Source: Butyrivibrio sp. | GTDB taxonomy: Bacteria; Bacillota; Clostridia; Lachnospirales; Lachnospiraceae | DNA: 48,181 nt | Direction of reading: 5' to 3' | Assembly (NCBI RefSeq): GCF_017635265.1 | Contig: NZ_JAGBLU010000055.1 | Coordinates: forward strand, 1-48,181 | Shown: piece by piece, positions 17,554 to 24,785 of the stretch | Numbering within the stretch: the stretch's first letter is position 1 | Layout of the letters: each line of letters begins with the position of its first letter | Translations under genes and position numbers: made by a program | Notes under the pieces: model-generated | The model's input: the letters and a program-made list of their open reading frames with translations, nothing else | The model's database searches: none | What the model was told of the DNA's origin: nothing

Positions 17554-18210
17554 TCACGCAATCCAGTATGTCCCATCTGCAGCCTGATATATTGAACCCA
17601 CTTCTTCTGATAACGTGTTACCGGCATGATCTTTTATGAGCACCTTGTCATAATACTTATACTCGTCAGTAGCACAGTCATTCTCCTCATCCCAGCCTTC
17701 TTCGATCCACTTCTCAATATAGACCCGGTCATCTGTCACAATCTCCACAGTCTCAGAACCTTCTAAGGGAAAAGAGATTTTCTCGGGATAGTAACACTTG
17801 AACACCTCGCCATTCTGACTGATGACATGTACCTTCTCACCGACAAGCTGCAGATTGTATAAATCCACTTCATCAGTGCCAAACTCAGCCACAGTCTCAA
17901 GCACATCTTTCGGCAGATACTTATACAGCGTTACTTTTCCCTGCCCATAATCCGCCTGCAGAAAATAATAAAAGCCATCAACGTACGCAGGCTTTGAGTA
18001 GATCACGTCTCTCTTTTTCTCAAAAGGAGTGTATACATTTCCATTCTCAAAGTCATAGAACTTTATCACAGAACCCTGATATCCGCCGCGCTGGGCATAT
18101 TCAACCAAGTCATACAAATCAGACGTATCAGACATTGCAAACGCCAACCTGTCCTGGCCGTAGATTTTTTCTATATAAAGACCATTTACCTCTTTAAATC
18201 TCTTTATCAT
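17554..18210 (-). CDS. hypothetical protein, repeat-rich and probably propeller-like
   Basis: A 218-residue protein rich in Tyr, Asp and Val with short recurring strands (VYTPFEKKRDVIYSKPAYVD, VTLYKYLPKD, VHVISQNGEVFKCYYPEK). This is the pattern of DUF5050-like or beta-propeller surface proteins. No signal peptide in this frame. It begins one base after the stop of the lipoprotein gene (TGA-A-ATG), so it is translationally coupled. It might be the extracellular part of a lipoprotein/membrane-protein complex, or it might have been separated from the lipoprotein frame, since both follow without a gap. Function unknown. Confidence 0.6.
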   Translation of the reverse strand: MIKRFKEVNGLYIEKIYGQDRLAFAMSDTSDLYDLVEYAQRGGYQGSVIKFYDFENGNVYTPFEKKRDVIYSKPAYVDGFYYFLQADYGQGKVTLYKYLPKDVLETVAEFGTDEVDLYNLQLVGEKVHVISQNGEVFKCYYPEKISFPLEGSETVEIVTDDRVYIEKWIEEGWDEENDCATDEYKYYDKVLIKDHAGNTLSEEVGSIYQAADGTYWIA

Positions 18211-18211
18211 T

Positions 18212-18463
18212 TCACTCTTCCAAAAGCCGCTTAAGCAGCTGCTCCTTATTCTCGATAAACATTTTTGTTATCTGGTAGCTATCAGTATCCTCATAATCAA
18301 TCGGATGAATCTGTCCATTGTCATTCTTCGAATCAAGAAAAACAGATGTTGGTCCATCCGCACCACCAATAATTGTCACATCCGATTCGTTTTTTTCTCC
18401 GCAGCCTGCTATCACAAGGGTAAACATTAGCATCGCTACGATAACAATCTCTTTTCGTCTCAT
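18212..18463 (-). CDS. small lipoprotein with the IIGGADGPT motif
   Basis: 83 residues. A lipobox signal peptide (MLMFTLVIAGC) is followed at once by VTIIGGADGPTSVFL, a motif otherwise diagnostic of the membrane beta subunits of sodium-pumping decarboxylases (OadB/GcdB/MmdB). Here there are no membrane helices after the signal, so it cannot be a decarboxylase subunit. Clostridial genomes contain many such short lipoproteins that are wrongly annotated as OadB. Coupled on both sides: start overlaps the upstream membrane-protein stop by 4 bases, and the downstream gene follows after one base. Role unknown. Confidence 0.75.
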   Translation of the reverse strand: MRRKEIVIVAMLMFTLVIAGCGEKNESDVTIIGGADGPTSVFLDSKNDNGQIHPIDYEDTDSYQITKMFIENKEQLLKRLLEE

Positions 18464-18825
18464 TGTTTCTTTTTCTCAGCCATTCTCTCTTTTATTACCA
18501 CCACAACAGTTCCAACCGCAACAACTACAAACGCTATAAAGCCATAAACCATCATGAGAGCCGCACCAAAAATCGGCGCTTCAGAATTAGCACTGACAAA
18601 ATAGTAGTAATAATACGTGTAAAGAACCATTCCCACTACCGTGGATGCAACAAGCATCAGAGAAGAAATCACATACTCTTTCATGCTTTTTGCAAGAAAC
18701 ATATTCATAACTCCAAGTGCAACAATTATGATAAGTAAATACCTGCTGATAAGTGTTCCTCTCAGCTGATCTACAATGAAGAACATAATAAGCGGTATCA
18801 AATTCAGCCATTTCAGATATCTCAT
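18460..18825 (-). CDS. small four-span membrane protein
   Basis: 121 residues with four hydrophobic helices (about 5-20, 28-45, 51-75 and 88-113) and a basic C-terminal end (IKERMAEKKKQ). No family recognised. Its ATG overlaps the stop of the preceding 42-codon stub (ATGA), and its stop overlaps the start of the IIGGADGPT lipoprotein, so all are translated from one message. It may anchor or partner the lipoprotein. Confidence 0.6.
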   Translation of the reverse strand: MRYLKWLNLIPLIMFFIVDQLRGTLISRYLLIIIVALGVMNMFLAKSMKEYVISSLMLVASTVVGMVLYTYYYYYFVSANSEAPIFGAALMMVYGFIAFVVVAVGTVVVVIKERMAEKKKQ

Positions 18826-18950
18826 AATCCCATCCTCATGCTGACGATTCCGTCTTTCTCTCCAACCTCTTCGAAGCCCATGGCGAGCGATGCAGAACAG
18901 TTATTTCCGTTTCTGTGATTTGCTCTTGCTTTCATTTCCATTTCATTCAT
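18822..18950 (-). pseudogene. N-terminal stub of a C_GCAxxG_C_C-type redox protein
   Basis: A 42-codon frame starting at an ATG with GAGGAT seven bases upstream. MKARANHRNGNNCSASLAMG resembles the start of the C_GCAxxG_C_C family (usually about 140 residues with several conserved cysteines). It then breaks off into EEVGEKDGIVSMRM and a stop. Only one cysteine remains. The stop overlaps the next start codon (ATGA). Either a decayed gene or a short leader peptide coupling the ATPase and the membrane protein. Confidence 0.45.
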
Positions 18951-18963
18951 GTTCAAATCCTCA

Positions 18964-19821
18964 TCAAAACTCGTTTTTATGCTTTTCAAAAAAATCAAAG
19001 TAAGTCCTTACTCCCTCAAGCTCCGTCCACTTCTTGATATCTACTGGCCTTTCATCAAGGTCATAAATCAGTGCACCTTTTAACGCCAACAAAAATGGGG
19101 AATGTGTTGCTATTATAAACTGGCATCCAAAGAACCTTGCTGAATTCTGGATAAACTCAAGCAATTCCAACTGCCTCTGAGGCGAGAGTGAGTTTTCAGG
19201 CTCATCCAACAGATAAAGTCCATTATCTTTAATCTTTTCGGAGAAATATTGCAGAGCACTTTCTCCATTGCTGTGCTCTATAATGTTATTTCCAATCGTA
19301 TCTCTGACATACTCTGACTGTGTCTTGGATCTGGCATCCACAACTTTCTTGAGCTGCTCATAATCATCCAATGATTTCATCTGAAACTTTGAATGCTTAT
19401 TCTCAATCCATTCATCAAAAACCTGCTCTTTCTTCCGGTCAACGCCATCGTTCAGTGCTCTTAAGTTGAGCATAAAATCAAATACATCATCACTTGTAAT
19501 CATCCTGATTTCTTCAGGTCTGCCTTCATGTGTCATCTCAAAATCACACATACCGATATAATCACCAAAGAAACTACTTCTGTTGAACAATGTATCTCTT
19601 TCGGCTTTCATTTTCTCTGCCATAAGGTTCAGGGCTGTGCTCTTTCCTGAGCCATTGTTTCCATACAAAATCGTTATTTCAGAAAAAGACATCTCCCGCA
19701 GCTCATTCTCTGCGAACACCCCAAACGGATAGAACGAGGTATAGCACGTTCTTCTTATATAGTTTACAAACTGCTCTTCATTTTCCACTCCTGGAAACTT
19801 AAATGAGTCAATATATCTCAT
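18964..19821 (-). CDS. RecF/AAA_15-like ABC-type ATPase
   Basis: A 285-residue soluble ATPase with Walker A LYGNNGSGKST at about 52, an ABC signature-like NGESALQYFSE (about 187), Walker B LYLLDEPENSLSP (about 205) and the H-loop IIATHSPFLLALKG (about 237). This is the architecture of single-chain SMC/RecF-type ATPases common in defence and DNA-processing loci. The usual long coiled coil is replaced by a short helical segment. Starts one base after the Dabb gene stop with its own GAGG site. It may be coupled with an effector that is not obvious here. Role unknown. Confidence 0.8.
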   Translation of the reverse strand: MRYIDSFKFPGVENEEQFVNYIRRTCYTSFYPFGVFAENELREMSFSEITILYGNNGSGKSTALNLMAEKMKAERDTLFNRSSFFGDYIGMCDFEMTHEGRPEEIRMITSDDVFDFMLNLRALNDGVDRKKEQVFDEWIENKHSKFQMKSLDDYEQLKKVVDARSKTQSEYVRDTIGNNIIEHSNGESALQYFSEKIKDNGLYLLDEPENSLSPQRQLELLEFIQNSARFFGCQFIIATHSPFLLALKGALIYDLDERPVDIKKWTELEGVRTYFDFFEKHKNEF

Positions 19822-19822
19822 T

Positions 19823-20125
19823 TTAAACCTCAAAATCCAGGCAGCTTCTGATCTTGGTATAAGGTCTTACCTTGGAATCAGCTACTGCCACGTGCTCATG
19901 ATGTACTGAATATCCCTTAAGTGCCTCTACGTTCTCAAAAGTTGAATCCAGCATCAGGTCTGCATTTGAAGACTCAAGGCCATTGATGTTAACCTTGATA
20001 TCCACGATTCCGGGTACCTTTCCCTTTAGTCCTTCAAGACCTTCCTTGATTCCCTGCTTGATAGTTACTTTCTCTTCTGCTGAAAGCTCATCCTTAAGTG
20101 TCCACAAAATCACATGCTTAACCAT
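19823..20125 (-). CDS. Dabb (stress-responsive alpha-beta barrel) protein, copy 1
   Basis: A 100-residue dimeric-barrel protein (MVKHVILWTLKDELSAEEK, then the GLEGLKGKVPGIVDIKVNIN core and DSKVRPYTKIRSCLDFE at the end). Dabb proteins form small dimers, sometimes ligand-binding or enzymatic. The ATG at 20125 is preferred because AAGGGGG precedes it. It has a close paralogue at 29982-30284, which differs at only about a fifth of positions. Translationally coupled to the downstream ATPase gene. Confidence 0.88.
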   Translation of the reverse strand: MVKHVILWTLKDELSAEEKVTIKQGIKEGLEGLKGKVPGIVDIKVNINGLESSNADLMLDSTFENVEALKGYSVHHEHVAVADSKVRPYTKIRSCLDFEV

Positions 20126-20155
20126 TCTCGTCCCCCTTATCCTTTCCATCATGAG

Positions 20156-20430
20156 TCACATAAGCATACGCTCTATTATTTCTTTAGTTTCGTCACTGAA
20201 TCCCTCGAGGTCCTTCATTGAGATAACCTCATATCCCGCCAATGATGCCAGATGCAAGTCCGTCGCCTTTAAGGAAATCTACGTATTCTTTTATCAGCTT
20301 TTCCATGTAGTTTTCCTGCCAGTCAGGAAGGTCCTTTCTGAAAAGCATCCAGAACTTTGAGATTTTTCTCGATAAGTTTTTTGTCCGCCTTGGCAGGCAG
20401 ATCGTCGGGGTCCGTTGCCCTTTAAAAAAC
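20156..20430 (-). pseudogene. decayed gene with at least two frameshifts
   Basis: Three consecutive frames each read like protein for a while: ATDPDDLPAKADKKLIEKNL followed by KVLDAFQKG, then LPDWQENYMEKLIKEYVDFL, then LHLASLAGYEVISMKDLEGF ending ETKEIIERMLM and a stop. Joined, they give one helical protein of about 90 residues interrupted twice. The family is not recognised. Upstream part may also be missing, since no start codon was found. Confidence 0.5.
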
Positions 20431-20460
20431 ATATTTTTACTATAACAGAAAAAGAGCCAT

Positions 20461-20652
20461 TTAACAGTAAATTATACTGTCAAAATCAAACGTGCTCTTG
20501 AGCATAGGATTATTCTTATAATAATCCTTATTCTTGTAGGCTCTGTCCATAACTTCATGAAGTCCTTTAGCTTCCTTAGTGTGAACACCACTGCTTGAGA
20601 CAAGTACAATGACGTTGTACTTTTGAGCAAAAGAAAAAGACGCATAAACCAT
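20461..20652 (-). pseudogene. C-terminal fragment of an unknown protein
   Basis: 63 codons (SFAQKYNVIVLVSSSGVHTK, then HEVMDRAYKNKDYYKNNPML). The frame extends upstream of the first ATG until a stop, with no ribosome binding site. Looks like the end of an alpha/beta protein; probably a remnant adjoining the flavoprotein gene. Confidence 0.35.
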
Positions 20653-20694
20653 ATGGCCTATACGTCTTGAGCTATAACTATCATTTTATCCTTT

Positions 20695-21348
20695 TTAATC
20701 ATCTGGCTTATCCATTGTTAAAATTCGATAAACCAAGTTTTTCCCCATATTATATGCATTCTCCAAATCTATCGGAAACTGCTTTTCTCTTTTTGCCTTC
20801 TTTTCTTCAAGCCTCGACCTGAATTGCTCGTTCAAAGCCGTATTTTCATTATACTGAAATGTATCGTAGGCATGAAGTGTTTCGGGCTCAGTTCCAAAGC
20901 AGTCTTTTATGTACATATTAATGATATCCATTGGTGCTTTGGCAAAGTGTGCCTCCTGCTCTTCATTCATGTTCATTGTATATATCAAAGCAGTCGGAAT
21001 GACCTTGGAAGAACGCCCAGGATACATGAGTCGTTCCCAAAATGCTCTAAGCTGAGCTGTTACATTCAGGTAATAGATTGGAGAGCCAAACACGATTCCA
21101 TCCGCATGAAAAGTCTCTGAGAGTATGTCAGATATATTGTCTTTAATCCTACATCCTAAATCAGCCCTATTTGCGGTAAGCTGACAAGCAAAACAGCTCT
21201 TACATCCTGTATAAAGATAGTCATAAAGATTATATGTTACTACCTCAGCATCCGGGTTAGCATCACTGACACCTTTGATAAAAGAATCCAGTAACTGTGC
21301 TGTGTTGCATTTTTTCCTGGGTCCACCATTTATAGCTACGATTCTCAT
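20695..21348 (-). CDS. flavodoxin-fold NAD(P)H:FMN reductase
   Basis: A 217-residue protein with the flavodoxin-like phosphate loop (NGGPRKKCNTAQLLDSFIKG, from residue 7), the GCKSCFACQ cysteine patch seen in iron-sulfur flavoprotein relatives (about 49) and the FMN-binding GSPIYYLNVTAQLRAFWERL (about 88). It likely reduces flavins or quinones or transfers electrons, with FMN bound. Only three cysteines are clustered, so a 4Fe-4S centre is uncertain. AGGAG ribosome site. Monocistronic, with remnants downstream. Confidence 0.85.
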   Translation of the reverse strand: MRIVAINGGPRKKCNTAQLLDSFIKGVSDANPDAEVVTYNLYDYLYTGCKSCFACQLTANRADLGCRIKDNISDILSETFHADGIVFGSPIYYLNVTAQLRAFWERLMYPGRSSKVIPTALIYTMNMNEEQEAHFAKAPMDIINMYIKDCFGTEPETLHAYDTFQYNENTALNEQFRSRLEEKKAKREKQFPIDLENAYNMGKNLVYRILTMDKPDD

Positions 21349-21435
21349 AGAAATCTCCTATTAAAGTACGTTTACCTTACTGAATATCGGTTTTTACATA
21401 ATTCTAAAAAATCCATGTCATACACCTTTCAAATG

Positions 21436-21723
21436 TCAGATTCCTTCTGTGATAAATACTCTGTACTTGGCACCCTTTAAGCGGTGTTTCATAGCCTCCT
21501 GATAAATTGGATTGTCGTAAGTAGCTTTAGCTTCCTCAATATTATTAAACTTTATAATGGTAGCTCCATCTACTGTTGCCCCTTCCAAAGTTACCGTCTT
21601 GCCATAAAAAGCAAGAGGCTCGGCCTCGTATTCATGAGGAGCCTTTTTAGACTCCTCATTGTATATATCCATTTCCTTCTGATCAGTAATCTCATCTCTG
21701 ATATAAATCATATATGCGCTCAT
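21436..21723 (-). CDS. DUF1330 dimeric alpha-beta barrel protein
   Basis: 95 residues with the DUF1330 pattern: MSAYMIYIRDEITDQKEMD, PLAFYGKTVTLEG, and the paired GATIIKFNNIEEAKATYDNP and YRVFITEGI. A small ferredoxin-like barrel of unknown chemistry. GGAGG ribosome site. Follows the crotonase gene by 15 bases on the same strand, and both are divergent from an HxlR regulator, which suggests a shared detoxification or catabolic role. Confidence 0.82.
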   Translation of the reverse strand: MSAYMIYIRDEITDQKEMDIYNEESKKAPHEYEAEPLAFYGKTVTLEGATVDGATIIKFNNIEEAKATYDNPIYQEAMKHRLKGAKYRVFITEGI

Positions 21724-21738
21724 AAAATCACCTCCGGA

Positions 21739-22575
21739 TTACTCTTCATCTGGGCCAAGACGCGCCGGGAAATTAAGCTCCAAATCTTCAATGTTGCTGA
21801 AATCAAGTTGTTTGCCATCGTTAGGATATTCCTCACGGCCTTCCTTCCAGTCATCAAATGCATGAAGCATGTAGTTGGATGTGAAAAGAGTTCCCTCATC
21901 AGGTGCATAAGCTCTTGCATTTACAAGTTTCTTTCCAACATAAAGTGAGCGCTTAGGGAATGAAGCTATTCTTTTTGCAAATTTATCAACAAAATCATCC
22001 AGCTTGTCATCATCAATGGCGCGGTTTACAAATCCGTATTTCTCTCCAAGCTCAGCTCCATACTCATCTGCACTTAGTACAATTTCCAAAGCTCTTGCTC
22101 TGCCGCAGAGATTTGAAAGCCATTCGACTCCGCCACCTCCCGGAATTGAGCCGCCGCCTACTTCTACAAGAGAGAACTTCGCTTTTTCTTTTGAAGCAAA
22201 GATCATATCTGTAGCAAGGGCAAATTCAAATCCCTGTGCCCAGGCACGTCCTCTTACTTTTGAAATCGTAAGTACAGGACTGTTTACAAGACGTGTCACA
22301 AATGTAGGCCACTCATGAAAGAAAGGCTTTGCCCCGGGAACATCAGGTACTTCAAGTCTGTGTTCAACATCATGGTGATCAATGAAGAAATGCTCATTTG
22401 CACTTTCAAATACAACAACCTTTAACTTCTTATCAGCATCCATCTGATCCATAAGTACATTTAACTCAGCAAAAAGATATGGATCCCAGTTGTTGTATGG
22501 AGGATTTCCTATGATAACCCTCCAATAGCCTTCATTTACCTTTACAACTTCAAGTCTTTTTAATTCTCTATTCAT
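21739..22575 (-). CDS. enoyl-CoA hydratase/isomerase (crotonase) family protein
   Basis: 278 residues. Crotonase-fold landmarks: VVVFESANEHFFIDHHDVEH (about 58, the CoA/oxyanion region), GRAWAQGFEFALATDMIFAS (about 118) and LVEVGGGSIPGGGGVEWLSN (about 145), which keeps the Glu that corresponds to the first catalytic acid. Position two of the catalytic pair cannot be judged with confidence. The start at 22575 has GAGG seven bases upstream; a longer frame without a site is rejected. Probable substrate is a CoA thioester or a carboxylic acid, unknown. Divergent from HxlR, and followed by DUF1330. Confidence 0.85.
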   Translation of the reverse strand: MNRELKRLEVVKVNEGYWRVIIGNPPYNNWDPYLFAELNVLMDQMDADKKLKVVVFESANEHFFIDHHDVEHRLEVPDVPGAKPFFHEWPTFVTRLVNSPVLTISKVRGRAWAQGFEFALATDMIFASKEKAKFSLVEVGGGSIPGGGGVEWLSNLCGRARALEIVLSADEYGAELGEKYGFVNRAIDDDKLDDFVDKFAKRIASFPKRSLYVGKKLVNARAYAPDEGTLFTSNYMLHAFDDWKEGREEYPNDGKQLDFSNIEDLELNFPARLGPDEE

Positions 22576-22596
22576 GTCAAAACCTCGCTTTCTTGT

Positions 22597-22625
22597 TTGC
22601 AATTTCTCTTTACAAGACCTATAAT
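22597..22625 (+). promoter_or_regulatory. consensus-like sigma-A promoter of the HxlR gene
   Basis: TTGCAA, 17 bases, TATAAT. The region also contains CTTTCTTG and its exact reverse complement CAAGAAAG, which flank the promoter and could be regulator half-sites controlling both directions. Confidence 0.65.
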
Positions 22626-22687
22626 AACGAGCAAGAAAGAAAATGTATAGTACGCAGAAAAAACTGCCTTGCTTATAGGAGGTCAAA

Positions 22688-23119
22688 ATGAAAGCTGAAG
22701 ATCTAACAGAACTACTTGAGACAGGGGCTAAAACAACAGATGAAATATGCCCTGTTCTTTATACGATGTCCATACTCGGACAGAGGTGGAAACTGCCTAT
22801 CTTGTGGCACCTGGCTGATGAGGGAACTCTCAGATATAATGAGCTGAAACGAGGCATCCCTATTATCACAAATATCATGCTCACACAGTCCTTAAGAGAT
22901 TTGGAAGATGCCATGCTTGTAGAAAGACATAATTTAGAAACTGTACCACCACATGTGGAATATTCTCTTACAGAAAGAGGTAAAACGCTCATTCCAATAC
23001 TAAAACAGATACATGCCTGGGGCGATGATCAGATGGCTCTTGTTGTAGAAAAAGCAAAGGCTGATGGGAAATGGCATGAGAGGACTGGCTCTGAGGATAA
23101 CCCTATAAAGTTGAGATAA
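22688..23119 (+). CDS. HxlR-family regulator (crotonase/DUF1330 side)
   Basis: 143-residue winged-helix protein of the HxlR/MarR-like type: CPVLYTMSILGQRWKLPILW, ELKRGIPIITNIMLTQSLRD and PHVEYSLTERGKTLIPIL. HxlR proteins are dimeric sensors of electrophiles, often with a conserved Cys near the N-terminus (here Cys22 in EICPVLY). GGAGGTCAAA precedes the ATG. Divergent from the crotonase gene with the strong promoter in between, so it is presumably its local regulator. Confidence 0.88.
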   Translation: MKAEDLTELLETGAKTTDEICPVLYTMSILGQRWKLPILWHLADEGTLRYNELKRGIPIITNIMLTQSLRDLEDAMLVERHNLETVPPHVEYSLTERGKTLIPILKQIHAWGDDQMALVVEKAKADGKWHERTGSEDNPIKLR

Positions 23120-23127
23120 AAAAAAGA

Positions 23128-23177
23128 AATGGACTCGGAAGTGAGGTATTTTTTCTTTCCTCATTTCTTTGTCCATT
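23128..23177. terminator. long nested hairpin between convergent HxlR genes
   Basis: AATGGAC pairs with GTCCATT and, inside it, GAAGTGAGG pairs with CCTCATTTC (one G-T). The loop is T-rich. The stem is long and symmetric, and A-rich and T-rich flanks sit on either side. Probably a bidirectional terminator for the two convergent regulators, although the T-run lies in the loop rather than after the stem. Confidence 0.5.
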
Positions 23178-23219
23178 GTAAATATAACACACCCAAAATC
23201 ACTTGAAAACAGACATCAA

Positions 23220-23252
23220 GCAGACATTTTGCAGACATTTTGCGGACATTTT
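23220..23252 (+). repeat. three 11-bp tandem repeats
   Basis: GCAGACATTTT, GCAGACATTTT and GCGGACATTTT stand head to tail, with a fourth, weaker AACAGACATCA just before. They lie in the last bases before the convergent HxlR gene stop. Likely slippage-derived; no function assigned. Confidence 0.7.
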
Positions 23253-23262
23253 TCAAAATCGC

Positions 23263-23619
23263 TTATTTTTCTGCCTTCATCTGATCATCCGCCCAATTAT
23301 ACACAGACTCAAGTGCGGGAATCAGTGTTTTTCCACGCTCAGAAAGAGAATACTCGACTGTAGGCGGAATCGTATTGTACTGCTTTCTCTTTATAAACTT
23401 ATCCTTTTCCAGTTCCTTAAGACATTTCGTAAGCATCGTTGCTGTAATGCCTACAACCTTTCTTTCAAGCTCTCTATATCTTAATGTCTGATTTTCTGCA
23501 TCTGAAATATACCACAAAATAGGAAGCTTCCATTTCTGTCCTATCAGATCCATTGCATACAAAATCGGACAGTCAGTTTTGTATATATTTTCGTCTTTTG
23601 GTAACTCTTTCTTCCCCAT
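23263..23619 (-). CDS. HxlR-family regulator (old-yellow-enzyme side)
   Basis: 118-residue winged-helix protein: DCPILYAMDLIGQKWKLPIL (with the N-terminal Cys), YRELERKVVGITATMLTKCL and PPTVEYSLSERGKTLIPALE. The ATG at 23619 has AAAGGAG upstream; the longer frame is rejected. It diverges from the flavin oxidoreductase operon at 23751 and probably senses the electrophilic substrate of that pathway. It is clearly a different paralogue from the one at 22688. Confidence 0.88.
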   Translation of the reverse strand: MGKKELPKDENIYKTDCPILYAMDLIGQKWKLPILWYISDAENQTLRYRELERKVVGITATMLTKCLKELEKDKFIKRKQYNTIPPTVEYSLSERGKTLIPALESVYNWADDQMKAEK

Positions 23620-23649
23620 AAATACTCCTTTACTATATTTTTTGTAGTG

Positions 23650-23684
23650 ACAAAGAATATTCTGCCTTCTTGTTTTTTCTTTGT
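23650..23684. promoter_or_regulatory. HxlR operator candidate
   Basis: ACAAAGAA and its perfect complement TTCTTTGT are separated by 19 bases between the divergent HxlR gene and the flavin oxidoreductase gene. The spacing suits two dimer half-sites on one face of the helix. Inferred, not proven. Confidence 0.5.
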
Positions 23685-23750
23685 ACCAAATTATAATGAA
23701 GCCAAGGTGAAAAGTAAAGCTTTTCATTGAGTTAATTAAGGAGGTCTGCA

Positions 23751-24773
23751 ATGAAAAAAGTATTTGAACCTGTCGAATTAAAGAATTTATCTGTTAAGAA
23801 TAGATTAGTCAGATCAGCTACCTGGGAAGGAATTGCAAATCCCGATGGCAGTATTACAAAAGAATCCTATGAGATTTATGAAGAGCTTGCAAAAGGAGGC
23901 ATAGGCACTGTAATTACCGGATTTACCAGCGTCAGCCTTCACGACTACTACTTTGAAGGGATGATGAGACTTTGTGATGATGCGCTGATCCCGGAGTATA
24001 AAAAACTTGTAGATATCATCCATACAAACGGAGCAAAAACCATCTCGCAGCTTGCACTCGGAGCTTATTACCGTAACACATCCGGAGGATATGAGCAGGT
24101 AGAGCCCGATGCGATGACGACTGATGAAATTGCCCTTGTAAAGCAGCAGTTTATTGATGCAGCCGCAAGAGCCGAAAAGGCCGGTTTTGATGGTGTGCAG
24201 ATCCATGCAGCCCACTTTTTCTTTTTAAGCCGTTTCATATCTCCTGCCGTCAATCACAGAACTGACTCTTATGGAGGCTCTGTTAAAAACAGAAGTCGCA
24301 TACTGCTTGAAATTCTGGATGGTATAAAAAATGCTGCTCCTTCTCTCCATGTAACGATAAAGCTCAATAGCAGTGACTTCACCTTTGGTGGAAACGAAAA
24401 AGAGGACGCACTTGAAATTGGGATTCTCCTGGACAAAGCAGGGATTGATTCCATTGAAGTCAGCGGAAACGGAACATCGGTAGGAGGCATAAAAGCACAT
24501 GTAAACGAAGGCTATTTTGTCCCACTTGCTAAAGTCCTTGCAGATAATGTCAGCTGTCCTGTGATCGTTGTTGGGGGCTTTAGAAGCCTTGATGTTATAG
24601 AAGATGTTCTAAATAGTTCCGGAATAGAACTTATTTCTCTATCAAGACCTCTTTTATGTGAGCCGGATCTCCCAAACATCTGGATACAGGATAAATCCCA
24701 TATATCAAAGTGCGTTTCCTGTAATGGCTGTTACCGATCCGACTCTCACAAATGCATTTTTAGAAATAGATAA
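23751..24773 (+). CDS. old yellow enzyme-like NADH:flavin oxidoreductase
   Basis: 340-residue TIM-barrel flavoenzyme. Signature stretches: LKNLSVKNRLVRSATWEG (FMN-binding start), GVQIHAAHFFFLSRFISP (about 148, the catalytic His pair), TDSYGGSVKNR (about 178) and the C-terminal CVSCNGC cysteine cluster that in 2,4-dienoyl-CoA reductase relatives binds 4Fe-4S. The large C-terminal NAD(P)H domain is absent, so an external electron donor is needed. It probably reduces activated C=C bonds of enones or nitro compounds. AAGGAGG ribosome site; first of a four-gene run with hydrolase, tautomerase and DsbA-like genes. Confidence 0.9.
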   Translation: MKKVFEPVELKNLSVKNRLVRSATWEGIANPDGSITKESYEIYEELAKGGIGTVITGFTSVSLHDYYFEGMMRLCDDALIPEYKKLVDIIHTNGAKTISQLALGAYYRNTSGGYEQVEPDAMTTDEIALVKQQFIDAAARAEKAGFDGVQIHAAHFFFLSRFISPAVNHRTDSYGGSVKNRSRILLEILDGIKNAAPSLHVTIKLNSSDFTFGGNEKEDALEIGILLDKAGIDSIEVSGNGTSVGGIKAHVNEGYFVPLAKVLADNVSCPVIVVGGFRSLDVIEDVLNSSGIELISLSRPLLCEPDLPNIWIQDKSHISKCVSCNGCYRSDSHKCIFRNR

Positions 24774-24785
24774 GGAGATAATCTC

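Noticed and set aside
17433-17627. 64-codon frame overlapping the end of the 218-aa gene
   Set aside because: Basic composition and no start signal. It could be a tail of a lost gene, but nothing supports this beyond the open frame.
18212-18463. Oxaloacetate decarboxylase beta subunit
   Set aside because: Only the IIGGADGPT motif is shared. The protein is an 83-residue lipoprotein without the required membrane helices.
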